Shown one piece after another: positions 1 to 5,287 of a stretch of DNA of 6,466 nucleotides (the stretch's first letter is position 1; every line of letters starts with the position of its first letter). A program made the translations under genes and the position numbers. The notes under the pieces are model-generated. The model had not been told where the DNA came from and made no database searches. It was given only the letters and a program-made list of their open reading frames with translations. This DNA is from Candidatus Bathyarchaeota archaeon. GTDB lineage: Archaea; Thermoproteota; Bathyarchaeia; TCS64. The stretch lies in assembly GCA_014730055.1 (NCBI GenBank), contig WJIV01000133.1, positions 1 through 6,466 on the forward strand, read 5' to 3'.

Positions 1-389
1 CTCTGGGCCTGCGAGTACGTCCTCTCACGGTGCAGGTAGTCCTGGTTGGACTCTTCTTCCTCTCTTCTCATCTCCGCCTTGAGGACCAGGGTGTCCTTGT
101 TAAGCTCAACGTCTACCATGTCCTTCTTGAAGCCCGGGAGCTCGGCTCTCATGAGGAAGTGATCTCCTCTGTCCATCAGGTCTATTAATGGGGCTCTTAC
201 TGGGAAGCCCCGTGTTCGTGGTAGGAAGCTCCTCATAGGTACGAAGGGTGACATGTATGAGTCAAAGCTTCTTCTAAAGTCCTCGAATAGGTCATCTATT
301 CCTCTGGTCCACTCTGTTCCAGTGGTTATCCTTCTTTCTTCTTGGGATGGGGATTCAACCATTTCTTTGGTCTTATCTTCTTCACTCAT
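1..389 (-). CDS. hsp20: Small heat shock protein (Hsp20/alpha-crystallin family), 3' end cut off by the window edge
   Basis: ATP-independent chaperone that holds unfolding proteins in the cytoplasm. The visible 129 residues start with an acidic, charged N-terminal arm (about residues 1-30), followed by an amphipathic stretch with several Phe and Arg (IDDLFEDFRRSF, 31-42) and then the start of the alpha-crystallin domain at about residue 68 (PLIDLMDRGDHFLMRAELPGF, residues 67-87; ELPGFKKDMVDVEL at 83-96 is the typical core). The YLHRERTY segment near residue 120 matches the usual strand before the missing C-terminal part. Perhaps 35-50 residues lie beyond base 1. The ATG start at 389 has a GGTGAT ribosome binding site 8 bases upstream. 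It is divergent from the MFS gene. Family assignment is firm; the oligomeric partner and client range are unknown. Confidence 0.94.
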   Translation of the reverse strand, partial: MSEEDKTKEMVESPSQEERRITTGTEWTRGIDDLFEDFRRSFDSYMSPFVPMRSFLPRTRGFPVRAPLIDLMDRGDHFLMRAELPGFKKDMVDVELNKDTLVLKAEMRREEEESNQDYLHRERTYSQAQ

Positions 390-397
390 CTCACTAC

Positions 398-403
398 ATC
401 ACC
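398..403 (-). promoter_or_regulatory. Ribosome binding site of hsp20
   Basis: On the minus strand, AAGGTGATG ends 7 bases before the ATG at 389. GGTGAT is complementary to the conserved archaeal 16S rRNA 3' end. It supports the chosen hsp20 start. Confidence 0.7.
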
Positions 404-408
404 TTAGG

Positions 409-429
409 TATACAACCTAACGTTGTATA
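409..429 (-). promoter_or_regulatory. Candidate operator: inverted repeat over the hsp20 transcription start
   Basis: TATACAAC (409-416) and GTTGTATA (422-429) are perfect 8-base inverted arms separated by 5 bases. The repeat lies where transcription would start, about 25 bases downstream of the TATA box at 443-450 on the minus strand. That is the usual place for an archaeal repressor to block RNA polymerase, as known for heat-shock repressors such as Phr. The repeat is seen directly; the bound protein is inferred and not identified. Confidence 0.5.
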
Positions 430-442
430 GTATATCTAGTAT

Positions 443-450
443 AATATAAA
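443..450 (-). promoter_or_regulatory. TATA box of hsp20
   Basis: On the minus strand the sequence reads TTTATATT, preceded by an A/T-rich tract. Transcription would begin near base 420, giving a leader of about 30 bases that contains the GGTGAT site. Confidence 0.55.
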
Positions 451-541
451 AATTTTTTTGCATTGTGTAGTAGAAATAAAACAAAGCTTATTGGTGATAT
501 CTCCCGTAGGAAATGATTTGGATTCTAATAACGGAAGAAAA

Positions 542-562
542 TGAGAGTAAAATCATCGAACA
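542..562. repeat. Dispersed dyad motif, copy 1
   Basis: One of five copies of a short motif with core AAAATCATCGA. This copy keeps AAAATCATCGA but has ACA in place of TTA at its end, so the right half of the AATC-ATC-GATT dyad is degraded. It aligns without gaps over 21 bases to the copies at 3782-3802 and 5267-5287. It sits between the divergent hsp20 and MFS genes. Confidence 0.5.
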
Positions 563-580
563 TGTTTCTCTTCTTTGACT

Positions 581-593
581 GAAAAACGTATAT
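581..593 (+). promoter_or_regulatory. Possible promoter of the MFS gene (purine-rich element plus TATA-like box)
   Basis: GAAAAAC (581-587) is followed by GTATAT (588-593). A start near base 616 would leave a leader of about 12 bases before the TTG at 628. The box is weak and no clear ribosome binding site is seen. Confidence 0.3.
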
Positions 594-627
594 CCCTGAT
601 CCAGTACTCCAAACTAAGGCGCAGTAA

Positions 628-1795
628 TTGAGAGAAGAAAGCGATTTCAGAAACGTATACATGTTGGGTTACGTTAGCTTTTTCACGGATTTTTCAAGCG
701 AGATGGTCTTCAGCATTCTCCCTGTTTACATTCTTGGACTGCCCGGAGGATCCGTTGCAGCACTCGGGCTCATTGAGGGCACCGCGGAGTCCCTCAGCTA
801 TATACTAAGAGCCATATCAGGGGTGACGAGTGACTGGTTCAATAAACGCAAAATCTTCATTCTTCTTGGCTACGGAGTCTCTAACATTGCCAAACCTTTC
901 TTTGCGCTCACAAACACAGTAGCCCAGGCTCTATCCATAAGAGTGCTGGACCGTGTAGGTAAGGGCATAAGAACAGCTCCCAGGGACGCCTTGATCAGTG
1001 ACTCCGCCTCATACAAGGAGCAGGGAATAGCCTTCGGGATTCACCGTACCCTGGACCAGCTCGGGGCCATCGTGGGTCCACTCACAGCGACCCTTATTAT
1101 GGTCCGACTTGGGTGGACGGTTAGAGGGGTCTTCCTGTTATCGCTGGTACCTGGCTCCATTGCATTAATTATAATCATATTCGGTGTCAAGGAGATCCTG
1201 GCTTCTCAGAGTACAGAGTTCAGGTTTCTAGTTGGATTGAGGGAGGTTCTCAAGGGAAAATACTTAATTCTAATAACCATTGTCGGGATCTTCAGCCTGG
1301 GTGCTTTCAACTTCAGTTTTATTCTACTAAACGCGAAAGAGATGGGGGTAAGCGAGGCTCTCATACCAATAGTGTACGCTGTTGTAAACCTCACACATAC
1401 CGCTATCGCCATACCCGCGGGAAGGCTTTCAGACAGGATAGGTAAGGAGAGGGTCCTTCTGATCGGTTACATAGCTTTTATGCTAACAGCCGTTCTTCTT
1501 GCCGTGGCTCCATCTAATATTCGCGTCATCATACCTGATAGCGGCTGTATTCGGCGTTTACATGGGGGTAGTGGAGACGGTTCAAAGAGCAATGATCCCC
1601 GGTTACGTAGATAGTAGCCTGCTTGGAACCGCTTATGGCGTATACTATCTTGTCGTTGGGAGTTGTTTTTTCTTCGCTAACTCGATTGTAGGCACTCTAT
1701 GGGAGATAAAGGGGGTATGGTTTACCAGCTTGTACAGTGGAGCACTCTCACTGGCTGCCATCATCGGGCTAGGTATATTTAACAAAAAATTCTAA
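628..1795 (+). pseudogene. MFS transporter broken by a +1 frameshift
   Basis: Twelve-helix inner-membrane permease of the major facilitator superfamily; the substrate cannot be read from sequence. The first frame (628-1614) carries the opening RNVYMLGYVSFFTDFSSEM, motif A-like SGVTSDWFNKRK (64-75), the subfamily signature DRVGKGIRTAPRDALISD (108-125) and a second motif A, GRLSDRIGKERVLLIG (265-280). Near base 1519 homology moves to the next frame, which continues with VYMGVVETVQRAMIPGYV and two more helices to the stop at 1793-1795. Skipping one base restores a 388-residue protein, the normal size. The start is TTG, directly after an in-frame TAA; the ATG at 661 would cut into conserved N-terminal sequence. 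Either a recent pseudogene or a sequencing/assembly error; all motifs are intact, so decay, if real, is recent. Confidence 0.85.
1513..1535 (+). other. Frameshift site in the MFS gene
   Basis: Reading up to AAT (1516-1518), dropping A1519 and resuming at TTC (1520) joins LAVAPSN to FASSYLIAAV, as expected for this helix. No homopolymer or known slippery heptamer is present, so programmed frameshifting is not suggested. The exact base is uncertain within about 20 positions. Confidence 0.6.
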
Positions 1796-1888
1796 ACAGA
1801 CATAAATATCTAGTACTCAACCACTGCAAGCATAAAATAATTGATTAAAAATTTGAGTGGGTAATTGGGACAACTACAAAGGCTCGGT

Positions 1889-1914
1889 TTGAATTCTACT
1901 CCCCGCTAGAAATT
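1889..1914 (-). repeat. Left copy of a paired inverted end (possible IS200/IS605-like right end)
   Basis: Read on the minus strand, this copy runs AATTTC, TAGC, GGG, then GAGTAGAATTCAA. The copy at 3877-3900 on the plus strand reads AATTTC, AC, GGT, then GAGTAGAATTCAA. The outer 17 bases match at 16 positions and similarity stops right after TTCAA in both. A hairpin lies just inside each. See the findings for the interpretation. Confidence 0.55.
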
Positions 1915-1917
1915 CAT

Positions 1918-1934
1918 CATTAGGCATACTAATG
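1918..1934. repeat. Small hairpin next to the left inverted end
   Basis: CATTAG and CTAATG form a perfect 6-bp stem with a 5-base loop, 3 bases inside the left inverted end. A weaker hairpin, ATCTC/GGGAT with a 5-base loop (3854-3868), sits at a similar place inside the right copy. Confidence 0.4.
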
Positions 1935-1955
1935 GTTTGGAGCCCCCTAGGTTGC

Positions 1956-1980
1956 CTTCACTGGCTTCACTCCCTTCACT
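1956..1980. repeat. 9-base tandem repeat, 2.8 copies
   Basis: CTTCACTGG, CTTCACTCC and CTTCACT follow each other without gaps. Read on the minus strand in one frame it encodes Ser-Glu-Gly, Ser-Glu-Ala, Ser-Glu-Gly. It may be a tail remnant of a protein or part of a structured RNA. Confidence 0.55.
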
Positions 1981-2132
1981 AAAAATCAAATGGATATATC
2001 ACTAGGCAATATGCTAACGCGTATCTGGAGGTAATTCTCTTTGCTCCCTGAATCACTTTTCTACTGGTTTTAACATCTTCTACGCCTAGATTTCTATTTA
2101 GATATAAAACCCAAGATTATCTATTATATCTC

Positions 2133-2591
2133 TCAATCTGCTAGGGGTCCTGTGGTTTTTCTCATTAGTATCTCGGATGACCCCTCGATTATATAGTCCT
2201 CAATCTCCCCAATTACCTTGTATCCTCGGTCTAGGTAGAAATTCATGGCCCTGGTGTTAAAGTCTGATACACAGATAAAGACGTTAGGAGTCTCCGAGAG
2301 GATTCTTTCCTCAGCGAAGTCCATTAGAGCCGTTCCTATTCCTTTACCTCGATTACCAGCCTTTACACAAATCGACTTGATGTAACCGATAAAAGAGCCC
2401 TTCATCTCTATCACTATGAACCCGCCTATCTCCCCTTCCACCATGGCCAGATATACCTCTCTCGATTTATCCTTGATGATATTCAATGATTCCTCATAAC
2501 CCCTACCTAGTCTTTTCCAGGGGTCATAAGATGCCATCATCATTGCACATTTTTCAGCCTCAGAGTTCCTACTTAAAGCCCGGATATCCAT
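2133..2591 (-). CDS. GNAT family N-acetyltransferase
   Basis: Transfers an acetyl group from acetyl-CoA to an amine; the acceptor is unknown. The 152 residues have the GNAT fold order: N-terminal helices, strand 4 (IGYIKSICVKAG, 68-79), the acetyl-CoA pyrophosphate loop RGKGIG (81-86, the R/Q-x-x-G-x-G/A motif), the helix TALMDFAEERI and the C-terminal VSDFNTRAMNFYLDRGY (108-124), where Asn112 and Tyr119 occupy the usual conserved positions. Length is normal for a single-domain enzyme. The ATG at 2591 is about 25 bases below a TATA-like TATTATGATA (2611-2620, minus), so the transcript may be leaderless; GGTTGAT just upstream is a poor ribosome site. It is not adjacent to a ribbon-helix-helix gene, so a GNAT toxin role is not indicated. 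Confidence 0.9.
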   Translation of the reverse strand: MDIRALSRNSEAEKCAMMMASYDPWKRLGRGYEESLNIIKDKSREVYLAMVEGEIGGFIVIEMKGSFIGYIKSICVKAGNRGKGIGTALMDFAEERILSETPNVFICVSDFNTRAMNFYLDRGYKVIGEIEDYIIEGSSEILMRKTTGPLAD

Positions 2592-2681
2592 ATAATCAAC
2601 CCTAAATTAATATCATAATAGATTTTAGGCAAAATAAAATTCCGGAAAAATACAGTCATAGCAATCATAGCTTGTCTCTTG

Positions 2682-2700
2682 ATTTTTCTTAAAGGAAAAT
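2682..2700 (-). terminator. Possible hairpin terminator after the small cysteine protein gene
   Basis: An 8-pair imperfect hairpin (ATTTTCC arm with AAAAAT, loop of 3, one G-T pair) lies about 10 bases downstream of the stop at 2711. It is very A/T-rich, and the evidence is structural only. Confidence 0.25.
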
Positions 2701-2710
2701 TTGCTAATCA

Positions 2711-2860
2711 TCAATTAGAGTATTTTATGTCCCTATAGTCTTTGCATCCAATGGCTTCGTCAATCTCATGTTCAATATAGGCTCTTGCTTTCAAACAGAA
2801 GTAGCGTTCCGTGGCTTTGTCTATTTGATGCATAAAAAGGCATTCTAGACAACGTACCAT
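2711..2860 (-). CDS. 49-residue four-cysteine protein, probable metal-binding (hypothetical)
   Basis: I do not recognise a named family. The protein starts MVRCLECLFMHQIDKATERY and has Cys4, Cys7, Cys22 and Cys39, spaced C-x2-C-x14-C-x16-C, which suggests a single zinc or iron site. The rest is rich in charged residues and looks soluble. An in-frame ATG at 2917 would add 19 aromatic and basic residues without a cysteine. I prefer the ATG at 2860 because a TATA-like ATTTTATTA lies about 27 bases upstream, giving a leaderless transcript, and because the added segment has no conserved look. It lies between vapC and the GNAT gene on the same strand but with gaps above 100 bases on both sides, so it is probably transcribed alone. 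Confidence 0.55.
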   Translation of the reverse strand: MVRCLECLFMHQIDKATERYFCLKARAYIEHEIDEAIGCKDYRDIKYSN

Positions 2861-2881
2861 AATATGAAATCGGAAGAAGCG

Positions 2882-2892
2882 ATAATAAAATA
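2882..2892 (-). promoter_or_regulatory. TATA-like box of the 49-residue protein gene
   Basis: The minus strand reads TTATTTTATTATC around this position, 25-30 bases before the ATG at 2860. The spacing supports leaderless transcription and the shorter start. Confidence 0.35.
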
Positions 2893-2994
2893 ATCGATCT
2901 CCATAAAATTTGAGCAAAACAAGATAATACTGTTAATGTTCTGAGTCAATCTTGAAACAAATATTAATTCTCGTCGAGGAAATCCATTAACTCC

Positions 2995-3399
2995 TTAATA
3001 GGATACTATGAGATCAGGGATTCTTTGAAAGGGTCTAGTATTTCTAGTGTACAAGGATATGTTTTTAGTCAATGCTATAGATGCTATGAGAGTATCCCTG
3101 AACTCCAGTGGTATCCCCTCTTTTTCAAGATGGGACTGGAGCTCTCCTGCTTTCTCAGATGCTGCCAGGTCCAGTTCGTGAATTATCAGTCTATCTAGAA
3201 GCCTTCTTGTTGACTGAATGTTTTCACTTCGGTTTACTGTCTTATAGGCTCCATAGTATAGCTCGAAGGTGTTTATTGTGGAGGTTGAAAGAAGAGTACC
3301 CTCAGCTTCCAGCATGTCTATGTTTTGAGCTATTTCCTCATTACCTCGGAGGAGTTCTACCAGTATATCCGTGTCTAAGAGTGTCTCCACTTCTCCCAT
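2995..3399 (-). CDS. vapC: VapC-type toxin, PIN-domain ribonuclease
   Basis: Magnesium-dependent endoribonuclease that stops translation by cutting RNA, often tRNA or 23S rRNA, unless bound by its VapB. The 134-residue length is typical. Visible acidic residues are Asp9 in LLDTDILVELLRG, Glu46 in TINTFELYYGA and Asp102 in FRDTLIASIAL; the closing segment SLYTRNTRPFQRIPDL (115-130) is the usual TRN-x-R/K-x-F motif. The start overlaps the end of vapB by 25 bases, so the two are translated as a coupled pair. A GTG at 3390 would remove three residues and cannot be excluded. All catalytic positions look intact, so the toxin is probably active. The RNA target is unknown. Confidence 0.92.
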   Translation of the reverse strand: MGEVETLLDTDILVELLRGNEEIAQNIDMLEAEGTLLSTSTINTFELYYGAYKTVNRSENIQSTRRLLDRLIIHELDLAASEKAGELQSHLEKEGIPLEFRDTLIASIALTKNISLYTRNTRPFQRIPDLIVSY

Positions 3400-3617
3400 C
3401 CCCGTCTTAGGTCTGTCATTATCTCCTCAATTTCCTCATCTGTTGTCTTCCAAGTCCCGGCTAGGTCGCTTATCCTATTATTTGCGGGAATTTCACGGGT
3501 TAGATATCTTATCGCCTCGTTGATACTAACAGGTCGTTTAAGCTTAGACTGGAGCTCCCCGGCGTACTCGGATAATTTACGATAAGTTTCATCATCCACA
3601 CGCACTGTTTTGCTCAT
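3375..3617 (-). CDS. vapB: VapB-type antitoxin of the first module
   Basis: The 80-residue partner of the overlapping vapC. The N-terminal half (KTVRVDDETYRKLSEYAG, 3-20, then SINEAIRYL, 31-39) fits an archaeal VapB/ribbon-helix-helix DNA-binding domain. The C-terminal tail (DLAGTWKTTDEEIEEIMTDL, 51-70, then RRGWEKW) is the kind of flexible segment that wraps the PIN active site. The ATG at 3617 lies about 10 bases below the predicted transcription start, with no ribosome binding site. VapB probably represses its own promoter at the GTTAC repeats that overlap and precede the start codon. Confidence 0.88.
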   Translation of the reverse strand: MSKTVRVDDETYRKLSEYAGELQSKLKRPVSINEAIRYLTREIPANNRISDLAGTWKTTDEEIEEIMTDLRRGWEKWRHS

Positions 3618-3670
3618 GTAACTTCATTTAATATGTAACAAAGTGACTGATAAATAATTGGTAGTGTTAC
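3616..3670 (-). promoter_or_regulatory. Promoter and candidate operator of the first vapBC operon
   Basis: On the minus strand a TATA-like ATTATTTAT (3650-3659) lies about 35-40 bases before the vapB ATG. GTTACAT occurs at 3633-3639 and again at 3616-3622, 17 bases apart, and GTAACAC lies upstream at 3664-3670. The paired GTTAC units around the start are the best candidate VapBC autoregulatory sites; the same core occurs at the second operon. Confidence 0.45.
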
Positions 3671-3781
3671 TTTGAAGATAATATACCATTAATTGCTGAT
3701 GAAATAAAACTTGAAACATAATCAAATAATGATAAAAATATTAAACGTAGTTGGAGTTAGCAAATAAAGGGTATCATATGC

Positions 3782-3802
3782 TGACAGCAAAATCATCGAT
3801 TA
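3782..3802. repeat. Dispersed dyad motif, copy 2
   Basis: Contains AAAATCATCGATTA with the full AATC-ATC-GATT dyad. Its last 14 bases are identical to the copy at 5267-5287 and it aligns to that copy over 21 bases without gaps. Confidence 0.55.
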
Positions 3803-3876
3803 TACAAAAATTGGAAAAACACTAATCCACAAATTTTCAGTTATTAATATAGCATCTCTAATTGGGATGTTGAATT

Positions 3877-3900
3877 AATTTCACGGTGAGTAGAATTCAA
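3877..3900 (+). repeat. Right copy of the paired inverted end
   Basis: Reads AATTTC, AC, GGT, GAGTAGAATTCAA on the plus strand and is inverted relative to 1889-1914. The two outer TTCAA ends enclose 2012 bases carrying the GNAT gene, the small cysteine protein gene and vapBC. Confidence 0.55.
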
Positions 3901-3967
3901 GCGCAATCTATCATGTAAAACTCAGCTGATAGTCTTTAATCTATTTACCGGAGTCTGTCATTAAATG

Positions 3968-3976
3968 TTAAATATA
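3968..3976 (+). promoter_or_regulatory. TATA box of the DUF3237-like gene
   Basis: TTAAATATA here predicts transcription from about base 3998. That is already past the upstream ATG at 3993, which argues for the start at 4041. Confidence 0.45.
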
Positions 3977-4031
3977 GATAAAAGCAACTAGTATGATCAC
4001 ATGCGATCTATGCATGCAAACCAAACATTAT

Positions 4032-4036
4032 GAGGT
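4032..4036 (+). promoter_or_regulatory. Ribosome binding site deciding the DUF3237-like start
   Basis: GAGGT lies 4 bases before the ATG at 4041 and 7 before the ATG at 4044. No comparable site precedes the ATG at 3993. Confidence 0.6.
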
Positions 4037-4040
4037 AAAC

Positions 4041-4478
4041 ATGATGGAGAGAGAACCAATATTCGAAGCATCCTACGACATCACCGGGGTGACAGAGTTC
4101 GGCTCCTCATTTGAAGAGCTCCTAACAGGCAAACTACAGGTCCCGCCTGAAGGATTTAGGGCAAACATCAGTTTTAAGGGAGAAATAACAGGGCAGATAG
4201 AAGGCGAAGCTGAAGGAGTAGATTACCTCTTCACGAGAGCTGATGGGCGAAACGAGTTGAACGTAAGAGCAGTAATAACCACAAAAGAGGGCAAGAACAT
4301 CTCCTTCGAGGCAGATGGGGTAAGCGCTCCACAACCAGATGGAACCTTTAAACTAGCCGAAAACGCCAAACTGTTCTGCTGTCACCCAGAGTATTCACAC
4401 TTTAATGGAATGCAGGTCTGGGGTGTTGGGACAGCCAAAGGTATGAAGATAGACATAAAATTCTACCCAGCGTTCTAA
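4041..4478 (+). CDS. DUF3237-like beta-barrel protein of unknown function
   Basis: A 145-residue soluble protein from the ATG at 4041 (144 from 4044). The alternation of strands and the segment FKGEITGQIEGEAEGVDYLF followed by TRADGRNELNVRAVITTKEG resembles the DUF3237 family: a Gly-rich turn, a GVDY strand, R-x-DG and a T-x-(D/E)G strand. The function of that family is not established, so none is proposed. Two adjacent cysteines (FCCHPEY near the C-terminus) are notable. There is no signal peptide or membrane segment. An upstream ATG at 3993 would add 16 residues including two more cysteines, but the predicted transcription start and the GAGGT site favour 4041. It ends at a run of nine T and converges with the iron-sulfur gene. 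Confidence 0.72.
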   Translation: MMEREPIFEASYDITGVTEFGSSFEELLTGKLQVPPEGFRANISFKGEITGQIEGEAEGVDYLFTRADGRNELNVRAVITTKEGKNISFEADGVSAPQPDGTFKLAENAKLFCCHPEYSHFNGMQVWGVGTAKGMKIDIKFYPAF

Positions 4479-4495
4479 CAAAATAGTATCACTCA

Positions 4496-4504
4496 TTTTT
4501 TTTT
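4496..4504 (+). terminator. T-run terminator of the DUF3237-like gene
   Basis: Nine consecutive T begin 17 bases after the stop codon. Oligo-T on the coding strand is the usual archaeal intrinsic termination signal. Confidence 0.6.
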
Positions 4505-4530
4505 CACAATTATCTGAGAACCATTATGAG

Positions 4531-4551
4531 AAAGTATCAAGTCATCGATTA
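4531..4551. repeat. Dispersed dyad motif, copy 3
   Basis: Keeps TCATCGATTA but has AAG in place of AAA before it. It directly abuts the stop codon of the iron-sulfur gene (4552-4554). Confidence 0.45.
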
Positions 4552-5247
4552 CTAGTTTCTGTTTACCATCTTGATTGCCTGCGTTGGGCACGTGGTTGTA
4601 CAGTTACTGCAACCAAAACACCGATCAGTATAATAAACAATCCTACCATTCACCATCTCATAGGCATCAAAATGACATCTATCAACACAAGTACCGCACC
4701 CTATGCATTTCTCAGCATCATACAAAGCGATCTTATCAGAAGTAACAAGAGAAAACGGAACATTCACCTTAAAACGCAGTGCAGCTGCCAGCATTCCACA
4801 ACAACAAGTGCAACAACCACAGATTGATTTTGGATAAGAATCATCTTCTCGGGTAAAGGCCATATGAATTAATCCAGCTTCCTGCGCTCGGTTCACTGCA
4901 TTTAGCGCTTCTTCATATGAGACATACCTGGGGTTACGTTCCCCTGCCTCAACAGTTCTTTCTGCTGCATCATCTAAACCTATGCATACGTCCTTCGGTG
5001 CGTCACAGTTTTCAAGAGTTGTTCTACAGATACAGTCTACAATTGCGTATTTGGATGCTTTTTTGAGGATTTCCTCCAGTGTACTATAATCGAGTATTTT
5101 TTGGTCCGCCTTGATTTCCACGTTTACTGGAATTGTTGTGACATGTCTTGTTTTTGTAGTAGTTGCGTATCCTTCAATATCTTCTTTTGACCAATCTCTA
5201 GGGTATCTTCTTCCTTCAAAGTGATTTGACTTGTATGTTCCTTCCAC
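4552..5247 (-). CDS. Cysteine-rich 4Fe-4S protein with two C-terminal ferredoxin clusters
   Basis: A 231-residue cytoplasmic electron carrier, probably for low-potential reactions in an anaerobe. Cysteines fall in three groups. The N-terminal group is CICR (72-75), Cys81 and Cys88. The middle group is ICGCCTCCC (142-150), related to the ICNCC-x-CCC motif of this family. The C-terminal pair of classical 4Fe-4S motifs is CIGCGTCVDRC (181-191) and CFGCSNCTTTC-P (210-221). The segment from 72 to 150 with AGLIHMAF is typical of polyferredoxin-like proteins widespread in anaerobic archaea and bacteria. The start is GTG at 5247; upstream in frame there is only a stop and no ATG. A TATA-like ATTCTATACT (5287-5296, minus) lies 40-50 bases upstream. 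No redox partner gene is in the window. Confidence 0.9.
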   Translation of the reverse strand: MEGTYKSNHFEGRRYPRDWSKEDIEGYATTTKTRHVTTIPVNVEIKADQKILDYSTLEEILKKASKYAIVDCICRTTLENCDAPKDVCIGLDDAAERTVEAGERNPRYVSYEEALNAVNRAQEAGLIHMAFTREDDSYPKSICGCCTCCCGMLAAALRFKVNVPFSLVTSDKIALYDAEKCIGCGTCVDRCHFDAYEMVNGRIVYYTDRCFGCSNCTTTCPTQAIKMVNRN

Positions 5248-5266
5248 AGCAATACTGAGTGAAGAC

Positions 5267-5287
5267 TGAAGATAAAATCATCGATTA
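5267..5287. repeat. Dispersed dyad motif, copy 4
   Basis: Contains GATAAAATCATCGATTA. It lies 20 bases upstream of the iron-sulfur gene and its last three bases are the stop codon of the dehydratase stump. GATAAAA (5271-5277) also pairs with TTTTATC (5302-5308), so the copy could be one side of a hairpin. Confidence 0.55.

Larger units (their letters stand above)
1796..2132. other. 337-base intergenic region without an intact gene
   Basis: This gap holds the left inverted end (1889-1914), a hairpin (1918-1934) and a 9-base tandem repeat (1956-1980). On the minus strand a 45-codon open frame (1979-2116) without ATG runs into a short frame (stop at 1906-1908) in another register that contains the SEGSEASEG repeat. 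Neither has a start codon or a motif I recognise. They may be coding remnants linked to the inverted end. Confidence 0.4.
3618..4040. other. 423-base intergenic region between vapB and the DUF3237-like gene
   Basis: Very A/T-rich. It contains the vapBC promoter, dyad motif copy 2 (3782-3802), a hairpin (3854-3868), the right inverted end (3877-3900) and the promoter and ribosome site of the next gene. A 15-codon frame at 3778-3825 is too short to call. Nothing else could be supported. Confidence 0.5.

Noticed and set aside
1206..1412. Minus-strand frames inside the MFS gene and frames opposite vapC, the iron-sulfur gene, the dehydratase stump and the second vapBC
   Set aside because: They are shadows of well-supported genes on the other strand and show no motif of their own.
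1979..2116. 45-codon open frame on the minus strand without ATG
   Set aside because: No start codon, no motif, and open frames of this length are expected by chance; noted only as possible remnant in the gap entry.
2133..2591. GNAT protein as a TacT/AtaT-like toxin
   Set aside because: No ribbon-helix-helix antitoxin gene is adjacent; the nearest vapB is tied to its own vapC by a 25-base overlap.
2964..2987. 7-residue frame MDFLDEN on the minus strand with GGAG upstream, just after vapC
   Set aside because: A good-looking ribosome site alone does not support a gene of 7 codons, and nothing similar follows the second vapC.
3696..3784. Possible C/D box small RNA: CTGATGA at 3696-3702 and CTGA at 3781-3784
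   Set aside because: The first box lacks the purine of RTGATGA, no D' box CTGA lies between, and the spacing is longer than usual for archaeal sRNAs.
3778..3825. 15-codon ATG frame spanning dyad motif copy 2
   Set aside because: Too short, no convincing ribosome site, no recognisable product; the frame is explained by chance in an A/T-rich gap.
3993..4040. Longer N-terminus for the DUF3237-like protein
   Set aside because: The TATA box at 3968-3976 predicts transcription starting after base 3993, and the GAGGT site fits the ATG at 4041.
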